DNA of 64,000 nucleotides from Cochliopodium minus. Its lineage: Eukaryota > Discosea > Himatismenida > Cochliopodiidae. The notes under the pieces are model-generated. The model did no database searches, was not told the origin of the DNA, and was given only the letters and a program-made list of their open reading frames with translations. Positions 25,660-36,603 of this stretch are shown here, in pieces. Where the stretch lies: NCBI GenBank assembly GCA_024220525.1, contig JAMYWO010000115.1, positions 24,099-88,098 on the forward strand, in the 5' to 3' direction. Within the stretch, counting starts at the first letter, position 1. Every line of letters begins with the position of its first letter. The position numbers were made by a program, and so were the translations under genes.

Positions 25660-28216
25660 CTAAAAAGAAACAACAATCTTTGTTTTGATTTCTCCCAAAG
25701 AATTTTTGTTGTAGGAAAGGTATTTGATTCTAGGTTGAAAATCTCCAAAATCTTCAACTTTGAATTTGCCTTGAAAGAAAAGGGGAAGATTTGGGACGAT
25801 TCCAACAAGAGAAAAGAATCTGTTGAACATGGAAGAAAAATTAATAATACATTCTCCCAAATCAAAATGTTCTTGAAGTTCACATTGGCAAAGTGAACTT
25901 GGAAAAAAAGAAATGACTCTATCTTTGAAAATACTTGACTTGAAGAATAGAGGATGTTGAGTTTCGTTCAAGAAAGAAACAAGGTTTACCCTTAAAGACT
26001 CATTGTCAGTATTTTGGTGATTTCTCAAAGATTCATTAAAAAGCTTCTTGAGGGATCTCGCAATAATTTCCTCCAACAAAACATGTTTGTTGCGATAGTT
26101 TTTGGACAAAGATCTAACTAACCCAAGATAAAAAGCGTTGATTCCTACTTTGTGCAAAAATTCTGTGAGATTATCAGAAGTACTCAAGTCTAATGGATCC
26201 AAAGATTCTTTGACAAAGTTGGGAATGACTGTTTCTACGAGGTGTTTGGCTGCTTCTATCACTTCTTTCGCATTCTCTTTGTAATTATTTTCAATGTCCC
26301 ACCTCGCGAAAGTGTCGGAACAAAGTGGTTTTTCGTATTTCTGAGTAAACTCTGGTCTGAACAACTTTGTGTAGTTTTTTGTTTTGCATCCTTTTGGTTA
26401 AAGAAAAAAATAATAAATCAGTAAAATAATAAATTAGCAGAATTAAAAAAAATTATGGAAAAAGTTACTTGGAGGAGAAATTCTTGAAGGATCAATTGCA
26501 TCTTTAAAACAATATAATAAAAACATTGTCAAAATTTTTTAAGAAAAATTTTTCTTACAGATCCTTTTGTCATTTCCCAAATGGCCTTCAAAATCACCAG
26601 GTGTGTAACTATAAATTTGAACAAAGTTATTTGTCCCTTTGATAATGTGCTCCTTCAAGTTTGCCTTCATCCCCAACTCATCCATCATTTGATTAACTGG
26701 TTTTAAAGTATCGTAAACGGTTTTTCCACCATCACTCGATCCTAAGTACAATTAAATAAAAATAATTCAGTCACAAAAAAAGTAGATTTAAAGTAGATTA
26801 TTAAAAAGTCGGTAAAATAAAATTGAAAAAAAAATTTAAAGAATTTAAAAAAATATAGTTGATTGAAAAATCATCAGTAAAAATGATCGATAATTGGATC
26901 AATATTAATCATATAAAAATGATAATAATAAATATATTAATTTGAAATCTAATTGATCAATTATAATTGATACTTATGTTGATATAAAAAAATTGATCCA
27001 GATTAAATTCTCACAAAAAAATTTTCATTTAAATTAAATATTAATTATTCAAAAAAATTTTTCATTACCATAGACGAGGCTGTCGTTGGAGATGGGCAAT
27101 ATTGACTGGCACATGACCCTCTTTCCCTTGTATTCTACCAACACTACCATAGGGATCTTCAACCCAGAAATCCCGCTGTTGGAAATGAAATGGTATGACT
27201 TTAGTTCATCTGTAAAAATTTATTAAAAAATGAAAAAAATTATTTAATAAATAATCAAATTATATATATATATTTATATTTTTACGTCCTGCTATCTTCA
27301 TTGTGTCTTCGTAATTCTTAATATGATCATTTGTTTTTGCCAATTTGTAAAATGTATTTTGTCCCATAAATTTCTCACCTCCGAGCACACCTCCCAAATT
27401 CTTTTTGATGATATTGGTTGATGATACATTGTCAATTATGTCCTTTGCTATTTTTTTTTTTTTTTTCAAAATAGATGTTATGAAATTAATATGGGGAATA
27501 TAAAATGAAAAGGTTGATTGAATACAATAAGGAGAAATTATTTTATATATATGGTAAAAGTATATTTTTTTAAACTTATATAGATATATTGAATCATTAA
27601 TGTATATTTGAATCATTGAAATAATTTTTCTTCAAACAAAATAATTTGAATAATTATGCGAATCACCATACACTGTATGTAAATATGAATTGTATATTAG
27701 AAGATATATCTAATATAGATAAATGATTTTTTTTTATCGTATTAAAAATATGTGTGGATATTCAAAGAAAAAAAATTTCCCTTTATGAATATGATGAACT
27801 TATTAAAATAATTTTAATCTTATAAATATTTGGCTATTATCTTTATAAAGTATTTTACCTCCTTTTATTGATTCTTCCAAGAATTTTTTTTGGATTTCCT
27901 CTATCCCCTTTATATTTTTGTTTTCAAGATAGTACTGGAATGATCCATTCATACTTAAATCTTTGGTCTCATTCTCTTTGTTATTATTTCTGTTCAAGAC
28001 ACCCTTATCATAATACTCTTTGCAATCGAGAGATTCAGATTCTCCTATTAATAGGATATCATAGGAGCAAAAGTAATCTTCAGAATTTTGACATTCAGTT
28101 TTGATTGGAATTTCTTGATTTTCTTCTTCTTTTTCTCTGTTTTGGATTTCATGAATGAATTCATCTAATTTGATTTGAATATATGGATCTTCTGATTCTA
28201 ATTGATTGTTAATCAT
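25660..28216 (-). CDS. CLU-domain protein, paralogue A
   Basis: This is a stand-alone Clu central-domain protein of about 580 residues. The start ATG 28216 leads an acidic N-terminal segment of about 125 residues. Next comes the exon with LGGVLGGEKFMGQNTFYKLA and DTMKIAG, then the Clu core with YKGKRVMCQSILPIS, YGSSDGGKT and TPGDFEGHLG. The C-terminal half reads KPLCSDTFARWD, HKVGINAFYLGLVRSL and EIIARSLKKLF. These blocks match the amoeboid CLU-like family, where the equivalents are YGSSDGGKT, PGDIEGH and GIN-YLG-VR. The CLU-N, TIF31 and TPR parts of true CluA/CLUH are absent. Introns at about 26750-27068 and 27449-27843 are long; the second holds a dispersed repeat. The stop is TAG at 25660. 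Paralogue B follows directly upstream in the same orientation. Role unknown; CLUH binds mRNAs for mitochondrial proteins, but that need not apply here. Confidence 0.8.
27665..27790 (+). repeat. Dispersed intronic repeat, copy B
   Basis: This second copy of the roughly 110-bp element at 5192-5300 sits inside the first intron of CLU paralogue A. It shares TATGTAAATAT, AATTGTATAT, AGAAGATAT, ATATAGAT, AAATGATTTTTTTT and ATATGTG, in order and similarly spaced. Confidence 0.6.
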
Positions 28217-28447
28217 TGCGTAATGTAATTGCTTGTTTTTGTAAGAATTTTTTTTTTATTTCAGACAGAAAAATTTTTTATTCAATGAAAATAAAGATTT
28301 TTTCTCAATTTCAATGATTTTCTCTTATTTCAAAATGTGGATTGAAGAACTCAATTGAATATCATAATTAGATTTTTCAGAGAAAATAAAACATTTTTTT
28401 TTTTTTTATTGAACAAAATAATATTACAAAAACCAGTCTCGTGTGCT

Positions 28448-30032
28448 AGTTATTTACATACAATCTTTGGAGCAATGAATTTATTGATGGTTATGTCAAA
28501 AATAAATGGAAAATACTTTGCTTTTGGTTCAAAATCATCGAAATCTCCAACTTTTAAATCAAAATAGCTTTTGGTTGTAGAATTGGCACCAACAAGGGAA
28601 AAAAATCTTTGGAACAATAAAGGAAGAGACAAAAGAGAGTCCTTGATGTCACCATTTGTCTCATTCGAGTAAAGAGAGTTTGGAAAATACTTTAAGATGG
28701 ATTTCTTTAAATCGTAGTTCCAGAAAGAAGAGTTTACTTGGAGTTTGTTCACAAAAGAAACAAGAATTTGCTTGGTAGGAATGTTAGAGTTACTCCTGAT
28801 TTCGTTGTAAAACATTTTTTTGAGGCTCCTTGCAACGATTTCGTTGAAAAAGAGTTTTGAATTTTCGCAATAATAATCTCCAAATGAGGTTCTTATTGAT
28901 CCAAGATAGTTCGAATTGATACCATGTTTGTGCAATACCTTTGTAACGTTATCTCTATCGAATTTATAGTCTTTATAAAACTTTGCAAAATTTGGGACAA
29001 TGTTTTCTTCTAAGTGTTTGACTGCTTCATCAATTTCTATGGAATTCTCTTTGAATGTTTCTTCTTCAAATGAATCCCACTTGGTATTTGCATCAGAACA
29101 AAGAGGCTTTGTATAAGAAGCCACAAATTCCATTCTGAAAAGATCAGAAAAAACATTTGTTTTGCTTTCTGAAGAAAAAAAAAAGAAAGAGATTGAATAA
29201 AATTCTTTTAAAAAATAAAAGAATAGAAACTTACTTGTAGGAGAAAGTCTTGAAGTATCTAAACAATATACTTTTCCATCTTCTCCCAAGTGTCCTTCAA
29301 GATCACCAGGAGTGTGAATATCTATTGATCCTCTGTACTTTCCTTCGATTGTATGCTTTTTCAAGTTTGCTTTTTCTCCAAGTTTATTCATCAAATCGCC
29401 AATCTTTTTATCGTCGTAGTGCATTGTCTTTCCTCCATCAGATGATCCATATTTCAAGGTATCCTCAGATATTGGCACCAATGATTGGCAAATCACTCTG
29501 TATCCTTTGTATTCTATCAATGCTATTAATGGCATGTTTAATCCATCGATCCCACAATTGAAAATGTATTGACTAGATTTCAATTCATCTGAAAAAAACA
29601 AGTATTATTAAAGAATATAAATTTTTCATTCAATACTATTTCTTACTTCCTGCTATTTTCATCGTCATCTCAATATCATACCCATCAACCTTTGCCAATT
29701 TCAACAGCATATCTCCCACAATGTACTTTTTCCCTCCCAAGTATCCACCCATCGATATTGGCATCATTTCTTTGCCATCAATCAAATTCTTGGCTAAAAT
29801 CAAAAATATAGTAAGTTATTTTTTTATTTTATCCTAGAAAATATGTACCATTTTGTTTTGCTTTTTCAATGAATAGCAATTGAATCTTTTCTACTTTTTT
29901 AAAGTCTTTCCTTTCGATTGACTTTTGAAGTTTCTTGGTTGTATTAGTTTCAAATTTTAGATCATTCAGTTTAATCCTTTTATTACAAGGTACTCCAATG
30001 TAGTTTGTTTCTTCACTCTCATAATCAGACAT
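28448..30032 (-). CDS. CLU-domain protein, paralogue B
   Basis: This tandem paralogue of the preceding gene has about 475 residues. The start ATG at 30032 (MSDYESEETNYIGV) is followed by an intron and the exon GGYLGGKKYIVGDMLLKLAK. The Clu core is intact: LIALIEYKGYRVICQSLVPI, LKYGSSDGGKT, HTPGDLEGHLGEDGKVYCLD and TSRLSP. The C-terminal part carries KPLCSDANTKWD, HKHGINSNYLGSIR and NEIVARSLKKMF. Intron positions around the core match paralogue A, which argues for local duplication. A and B differ clearly in their N-terminal acidic segment and in intron length, so the duplication is not recent. The stop is TAA at about 28448. Function unknown. Confidence 0.8.
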
Positions 30033-30671
30033 TAAATAATTCAACAAAATTCACTCACAAACAGATTTTATTTTTTTATTTATTTGTTATTATGTTTATA
30101 AAATATGTAATTTTTCGAAGATTTTTCGAAATCATTTTCATAATTTACTCAATATTATTTTTAAAAAAGTGAATTTACTGCAGAATATTCACAAAAATGA
30201 TAAAGATATTTTTCAAATCAATTCTTATTTGTGAATTAAAGTATTCAAATTTCAAAATTAATTATATTTTTCTAAAGGAAGTCAAAAAACTAATTAATGA
30301 CTTGTGAAAAAAAATAAAAAAATATTTATTTTGTTTAAACAAATGTCTATCTTCAAAAAATGATTTAAACTTAATTTTTAATTGATAATTGTTAAAATTG
30401 AAAAACTAATTGGGAGAGTTTAATATAAATCAAGTTTTAAAACAAAATTCACCAATCAATTTTTGTCTTGAAAAGTAATAGTTTCCTCTTATGTAAAATA
30501 TAACAAAGAGGAATATATTTAAAATTAACTTAAAATTAATCTTTTTCATTTATTTTTCATTTTATGATTAAAAACTTTGAGTTTTCCATTACAAACATTT
30601 CCCTTACACTGATATTCAAATGATTTAAAGAATTTTGGAAAATAAAAAAAAATTGATTAGATAAAAAGGCA
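30033..30671. other. Intergenic region between divergent genes
   Basis: Very AT-rich sequence lies between the starts of CLU paralogue B (-) and CWC25 (+). No open frame, repeat or RNA gene is recognised. It presumably holds both promoters. Confidence 0.5.
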
Positions 30672-32347
30672 ATGAACAAAAATTTTTTATCGAAAAAATC
30701 TTTCCACACCAAAACTAAAAAGAATCTCGAACAAGTATGGAAAAAGGAGGAAGAGAAAAAGGCAGAGGAGAAAAAAATCTCAGAATTGAGAAAACAGATA
30801 GAAGAGGAAAGAAATATGGAAGATCTCAAAAAATTGCAAAGAGAATATGGTGGTGCATCAAAAGAAGAGAAGGTGGAATGGGTTTATCAGGCACCTTTGA
30901 GTTCTGCAACGAATAGTTCGGATGATTATTTGTTGGGAAAGCCTATAAAAGCATTGGGTGGTGATGGTAAATAATTGAACTTTCAAAATAACCCTGATAT
31001 ATACTTGATTTATAAATTGAACCTAAAATATTTTCGAAAATTGTATAAATCTATTATGAATGAATATTTAGAACATCTACCAATCAAACAATATATTTAT
31101 CAACATTAATTTTTTTCTTTCATAACTAATTAGTTATTTTTCTTTTTTAAATAGGCAATCAAGAAACAGATAAACAACAAATGTCGAAATTGGGAATGGA
31201 TTATTCCAAGACAATATCAGTGCAACAAGATCTCTGGCAAAAATTGCAAGAGGATCCCTTATTCGAAATAAAGAGACGCCAAAAAGAGGCGTTGGATAGC
31301 TTAAAGAAGAATCCTCTCAAAATGAAGAGATTGAAAGAGGAGAAGGAGAAAAAAAGCAAAAAATCAAAGAAAGAGAAGAAGGAGAAGAGAAAGAAGAAAA
31401 ATAAAAAGGATCAAAGTGAAGAATATGAAGAGAAAAACATAGATGGCAGAAAAGATGAGAGGAATAGAGAGGAGAATAATATTCGTCGTGATAATAATCA
31501 TCGTGATAATCCTAATCAAAAAAGAAGAAATGATAGAGATAGAAGTCGGGAGGATAGGAAATCTGATAGGAGTGATAGATATAGAAGTAGGGAGAGAAAT
31601 GGAAATAGGGAGGAGAGAAAACGTGAAAAAGATAGAAAAGAAAGAAGCGAGGAAAGAGATGGGAGAAGAGAGGAAAGGAGTGATGAAGAACTTATAAGAA
31701 AAAACAAAAGGTCAACCAGTTCTGAAAGAAGAGAAAAAAGGAAAAGCAAAAGTCGCGAAAGAGAAAGAAGAGAAGAAAAAAGAAGAGAAGAAAATAGAAG
31801 AGAAAGAAGAGAAGATAGAGAAGAAAACCCTAAAGAAAGAAGAGAAGAAAACAGAAGAGAAGATAGAGATAGAGATAGAGAAGAAAACAGAAGAGAAGAT
31901 AAAAAGGAGAGAAGGGACAGAGATCCACATAAATACAAAGAATCTATGGAGAACAATTCCGGTTTGTCCTATGGTCTAAGTTTTCCCAATGGTGCTCCTC
32001 CCAAGAAAGAAAACACTCAAGTCAGGAGATCTCCTTCTCCTGAAGAAGAAAAAGAAACCAACAAAAACCTTTCTCACCAAAGAACTCGCAAAAGAAAATT
32101 AACGGAGGAGGAGATGGAGGAGAAGAGGAGAATGATGGAACAAGATGCTCAAGATCTCAACTCTCTTCGTGACAAACGTATTAAACAATCTCTCATTAAA
32201 GAGAAGCTTGAAGAAGAGGATCACCACCAGATTAAGAGTGACACCCCTAAATTTATACAGGACACCAACAAGAGTGCTTATCTCGGAAGTGAAGAGTCTA
32301 TGGCTGAAAGACTGAAGAGAAATGCTTTTTTCAGAGAAAAGAATTAA
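30672..32347 (+). CDS. CWC25: Pre-mRNA-splicing factor CWC25 homologue
   Basis: CWC25 joins the spliceosome at Prp2-dependent activation and promotes the first step. The N-terminus, MNKNFLSKKSFHTKTKKNLE then VWKKEEEKKAEEKKI, is the CIR_N/CWC25 motif (normally NLKKSWHP-NVEKVWKAE). It is followed by EKVEWVYQAPL, YLLGKPI and, after one intron (30967-31154), EDPLFEIKRRQKE and NPLKMKRLKEE, all standard CWC25 blocks in the standard order. A long RE/RD/KR-rich low-complexity stretch (31330-31930) precedes the C-terminal LTEEEMEEKRRMMEQDAQ and YLGSEESMAERLKRN, again as in the human protein. The product is about 495 residues. It is convergent with CWC15, another protein of the same complex, 155 bp apart stop to stop. 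Strongly supported. Confidence 0.93.
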
Positions 32348-32502
32348 TTTTTATTTTTTTTCAATTTTTTTATATTTGTAAAAACACAATAAAACAACCA
32401 TTTTTTTTTTTTGAAATTTAAACAAGAACCATTTATTAACTAAAAAACGAAGGGAAAAAGTATCTCTTTTTTTTTTAACTTTTTATTACAATCCCATACT
32501 TA

Positions 32503-33474
32503 TTACTTGATATATCTGTTCAAAAAACTTCTGTGAAAATCACTTCTGATAGTATCGTTGACAAATCTCTTGTTCGTCTTCTCCACCTTTCTAGCCTGGT
32601 TTTTGAAGACAGTCTCATCATACCACTTTCTCTTCACACTTTGGTTTCCTTCTTGGAACATGAGAGGGTTGTTTCTGAGAATGGAATCAGTCTTCTCATC
32701 ATCTTCTTGCTCCTGCTTCTCTTTTTGCTTTTCTATTCTTTCTAAGAAATAAAAAAAAAGAAATTTCTTTTAAACAGAAAAACTTTTTAAGAGTGAAAAA
32801 TAAATTACCTTGTTCTCTTTCTTGTTTGATCTTTTCCAATTCTTTCAACAATGCTGCTTCCTCATCTTCTTCATCACTATCTCCACTTCCACTTTCTTCG
32901 TTGCTGTCGCTGTCACTATCGCTATCATCTTCATCATCGCTATCATTGAATTTGTTGAGGGTTTCTTCGTTCCATGACATTGTTGCTCCCAATCTTTCTG
33001 TATCTTTTTTATATTCCAGCATTTTGACAGTACTCTCATCTTAATATCAAAGAGAAATATGTTAATATTAGGTTATATGATGTTTAATATCTTTGGATCA
33101 TTGTGATTAAATAAATATATTTACTAAATGAAGCCCAAAAAAAGATATATTCGTTATAGAAAAGTAATTAATTTTTCTGGAAAGAAAAATTTCATTGATA
33201 TTACAATGATTTGACGATATCATTATGATAAATGTATATCCTTTTTCTTTATATTTTTACCTTTTTCTCTATTCTCTGTTGATTTTACTTCCTTTTCTAT
33301 CAATTCTTGTTTTAAATCTCTTTGTTTGATCTCATCTTCAGTATTTTGTCCATGTTGTCTATATTTCAGCTTTGTATGTGCTGGCAATTGTTTAGAGGAG
33401 ATTTGTTTGGAAGGTGCTTCTTTATTCTTTGATCCTAATGAATTTACAAATGTTGGTCTATGTGCTGTGGTCAT
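32503..33474 (-). CDS. CWC15: Spliceosome-associated protein CWC15 homologue
   Basis: This is an NTC/Prp19-related spliceosome component. The start ATG at 33474 gives MTTAHRPTFVNSLGSKNKEA, then SKQLPAHTKLKYRQHGQ and IKQRDLKQELIEKE, the defining CWC15 N-terminus (MTTA-RPTF; LPSHTKLKYR). A long intron (about 33040-33262) leads to an acidic D/S/E stretch, AALLKELEKIKQERE and, after another short intron, ILRNNPLMF and VKRKWYDETVFKNQAR. The C-terminus is KRFVNDTIRSDFHRSFLNRY-IK, ending TAA at 32503. All blocks are in the family order; the product is about 220 residues, typical length. Only the central intron borders are approximate. Confidence 0.93.
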
Positions 33475-33884
33475 TTATTAAAGAATATTCTATATTTTAA
33501 AATTTTTCCTTTTTTTTTTATTTATATTTCAAGAGGAAGGGATTTTATTTCAAAGTGAATTGATTACAATATTAAAGAATTGAACAATGATCTATAATAT
33601 TCATTGATTAATGAATATCAATTTATTTGAGAACAGAAAATATTTTATTTTTATTTTTTCTTTCTCTAAAGATTGATTTTTTGGAAATTAGATCTAAAAT
33701 ATAGGTTATTTGAGTACAATGTTGAATATTTGGGTTTGTTTATTAAAATAACTGTTTTTTTTTTTAAAATATATTGTGAATGAAAAAAAAAAATAAAAAA
33801 AATTGAAAGAAAATTGACAGTATTTTTTTTTTTTTTGAACAATAAAAAGTATCAAAGGAGAGATTTTCTTTTAATTATTTCGAA
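33475..33884. other. Intergenic region between CWC15 and the bromodomain gene
   Basis: A 410-bp AT-rich divergent promoter region with A and T homopolymers. Nothing further is recognised. Confidence 0.5.
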
Positions 33885-35892
33885 ATGGACAACAATACAA
33901 TCATAGAAAACGAAAATATATTAAATAATAATGATGAACAAATGAACATGAATTTGAATATGGAAAATGTAGAAGAGAACATAAACCTGAATAATATAAC
34001 AGGAGATGATGAGAATAGAGAAGAAGATGGAGATATGAAGGATGATTTGTTGGATAGCACGATGGAAAACGATAATTTGGGGAATGCGTTGGATGGAGAC
34101 AATGAACTGAATGATTTGAATGATGATATGATCGAACAAAATAACATGTTAAAAGAAGATAATTATAATAACAATAATAATGAGATGAATAACCTGAATA
34201 ATAATCACAACAATGATGAATATCTCAATGAAAATAAAACGATAGTAGAAGATGATCATAACAAAAAAAAAGAAAATATAAAGAATAATCATTCCAATGA
34301 AAATACCACTCTTATCCATGGATCCCTCTTATCTCCCATTACCAATAATACTGATGGAAACAACAATGATGTCAAGAATGAATTCAACAAGAGGAACATA
34401 GAGTTGGAGGTCGAGCAGCTCACCAAGCAGAGACGCCTCTTGGAGGAGGAGAGGAGAAAAATCAGTGAGCAGATCGTTTACTTGGAGAAAGATGATGATG
34501 AACCTCCTGTATCTTTCCCCTTTCCTTTTTTTTTTTTATTTAAATTTTTAATTTTAAAAATTATTTATTTTCTTACAAAACTATAATTTGATTTTTGATA
34601 GATTTTATTTTCACCCATAATTTGGTTTTCATAGATTATATTTATATTTTCTCACATAAATTTAATCTCTTTCTTTTCTCATTCCATCTATTCTTTGATT
34701 TTATTTCCGATTTGCATTATAATTATGATTATCTCTTCAAAGTCTTTTGATTTTATTTTCAAAATCATTTTACCACATTTTGAATTAATTTTCAAAAATA
34801 TAATTTCTTTAATCTAAACTTTAAACTTTGAAGTTTTTTTTTTTTTATGGAAATAATCAATTGACAAAATATCCAATCCAAACATTATTTTTTTCTCACA
34901 TCTTTTCTTTTTATTTCCATTCAAATTAATCTTTGGAGCAATCAAAATTTATATATATCATGATAATATATTCTTTACATTTTTTCTTTTTCTTTTTTCT
35001 TTTTTGGAAATTGACAAAATATCTGAACCAAACATTACTTTATTTAAAAATGATCATTTTTCACACATCTTTTTTTTTTTTCTTTGTAGGAACTGTCTCT
35101 CTCACAATGCAACACCATCCTCAACAAATTAAAAAAAAATCACGAGCAGATCATCTGGCCATTCCTCGAACCAGTTGACCACGTGAAGCATCGCCTCACC
35201 GACTACCTCGAAATAGTCAAGACCCCCATGGATTTGGGCACCATAGCCTTCAAGATCAAGAAGAAGGAGTACGCCAGCTATTATGGCTTTGTTGCTGATC
35301 TCAATTTGGTTTGGGACAACTGTATCTTGTATAACACCGAGCACACTGACATTGGTCGTTGGGCTGTCGATTTGAAGGAATCTTCCGATACTATGATCAA
35401 TGGTACTTTTAAACTGTTTAAAAATTTAAATTTTTTTTATTTTTTATTTTTTTGATTTTTATTTTTTATTTTATTTTTTTATTTTTTTATTTTTACTTTA
35501 TTTTTATTTTTTATTCTAATAAAGTTAGTTATTCTTTATTTTCACTTTTTTTTCTTTTTTTTTTTAAAATTTTTAGTATTCCCTTTTTTTTCGTTTTTAA
35601 ATATTTGATCTTTTTTTTTTTGTTTTTTTAGATGCCCTAAAGAAAAAGGCTGATGATAAAAAAAAAAATTTTGGTGTGAAAGGAAAAGCTGTAGTAAAAA
35701 CATTTTTTTTTGAGAAAACAAAATTTTTCTTTTAAAAATTTGGAATAATTTTATTCTTTTTCCGTTTAGTCTCAAGTGGATGAAGTGAAAGCATTTATTG
35801 AAAGAATTCGCCTTGATCCTACCACTCTCAAACAACCTAAATTCCAATTCTTCAAGGATTTCCTCTCATCTTTTGACGTGAACAAAATTTAA
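33885..35892 (+). CDS. Bromodomain protein
   Basis: This is a predicted acetyl-lysine reader. Residues 1-170 are N/D/E-rich low complexity. Next is a short coiled coil (LEVEQLTKQRRLLEEERRKI), then a 581-bp intron (34509-35089). The bromodomain spans about 35100-35400: QCNTILNKLKKNHEQIIWPF, VKTPMDLGTIAFKIKKKEYA, and DLNLVWDNCILYN, in which the final Asn is the acetyl-lysine anchor. Two further introns lead to a lysine-rich stretch, QVDEVKAFIERIRLDP and the end DVNKI, TAA 35890-35892. The phrase DLNL-W-NC-YN recalls SPT7-type bromodomains of SAGA, but the rest of SPT7 is not seen, so I do not assign it. Exon junctions in the last part are approximate. Confidence 0.8.
34509..35089 (+). other. 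Long intron with an internal duplication
   Basis: This 581-bp intron splits the bromodomain gene between PP and ELSLSQ. It contains two diverged copies of one segment, 34861-34912 and 35011-35072 (TTGACAAAATATC, AACCAAACATTA, CACATCTTTT), about 150 bp apart. No open frame is seen. Confidence 0.6.
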
Positions 35893-35992
35893 AATTATAT
35901 TAAATAAAAAAAACGGGAAAATGGAAATAAATCTTTTAAAAAAAATTAAATTTGGATTTGTTTCTATTTTTTGTTTATTTATACAATGAAAA

Positions 35993-36529
35993 TTAATTTG
36001 TCTCCATGTCTTGTTTCCCTATCTCCTCATTTTCGCTTTTTTTTATTTCCATATTTGTATTTGTTGTATTTGGAGTGATGATAGGTGTTTCTTTACTATC
36101 CAATTCGATTATCTGATTATCTGGTCTTTCTTTTTTCTTTTTGGATTCTTTTTTGTGTATGAATCTCTTCCTTTTCCCACATTTGCTGCATGTATGCACC
36201 ATCCGCTCATTATTCGATCTCACCTTGACATCATCACCAGATATAAGCATACTATTGCATTTTTTACAGAAGGTATGTTTTATTTCAGTTGCTCTATTCA
36301 AAGGTATAAAAATAATTAACTATAAATAATCTATTGATTACTTGATGATTTACAATCTCAATACTCTCCTGTTAGAAATCGATCTCATTTTCTTTATATA
36401 TTCTCTGGATAGATTTTTATCGATATCATAAAGAAGCATGGAAGCTTGATATAGATAAGAAGATCTTTTGGTGCCTTCATCTACATTATTTGGGTTATTT
36501 TTGTTTTTATTGAATTTTCTCTTTGGCAT
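35993..36529 (-). CDS. RPP21: RNase P/MRP protein subunit RPP21 (Rpr2/Snm1 family)
   Basis: This is a zinc-ribbon subunit of ribonuclease P, which trims the 5' leader of pre-tRNAs in the nucleus. The ATG at 36529 opens MPKRKFNKNKNN; the helical N-terminal motif RSSYLYQASMLLYDIDKNLS and ISNRRVLRL match the family. An intron of about 75 bp leads to ATEIKHTFCKKCNSMLISGD and VHTCSKCGKRKRFIH, giving the four zinc-binding cysteines as two CxxC pairs. The C-terminal tail of about 45 residues is lysine-rich then acidic. The stop TAA at 35993 lies 100 bp beyond the bromodomain gene stop. Length is about 155 residues, as in the human subunit. Confidence 0.87.
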
Positions 36530-36603
36530 TTTTGTGATTAAACAATTTTTTTTTTTTTATTTTTTATTTATAAAATTGAAAATAGTTATTTAATCATTTT
36601 TTC

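Noticed and set aside
31516-31956. Leucine/serine-rich open frame on the minus strand
   Set aside because: It is the complement of the RE/RD-rich low-complexity part of CWC25; no start context or family.
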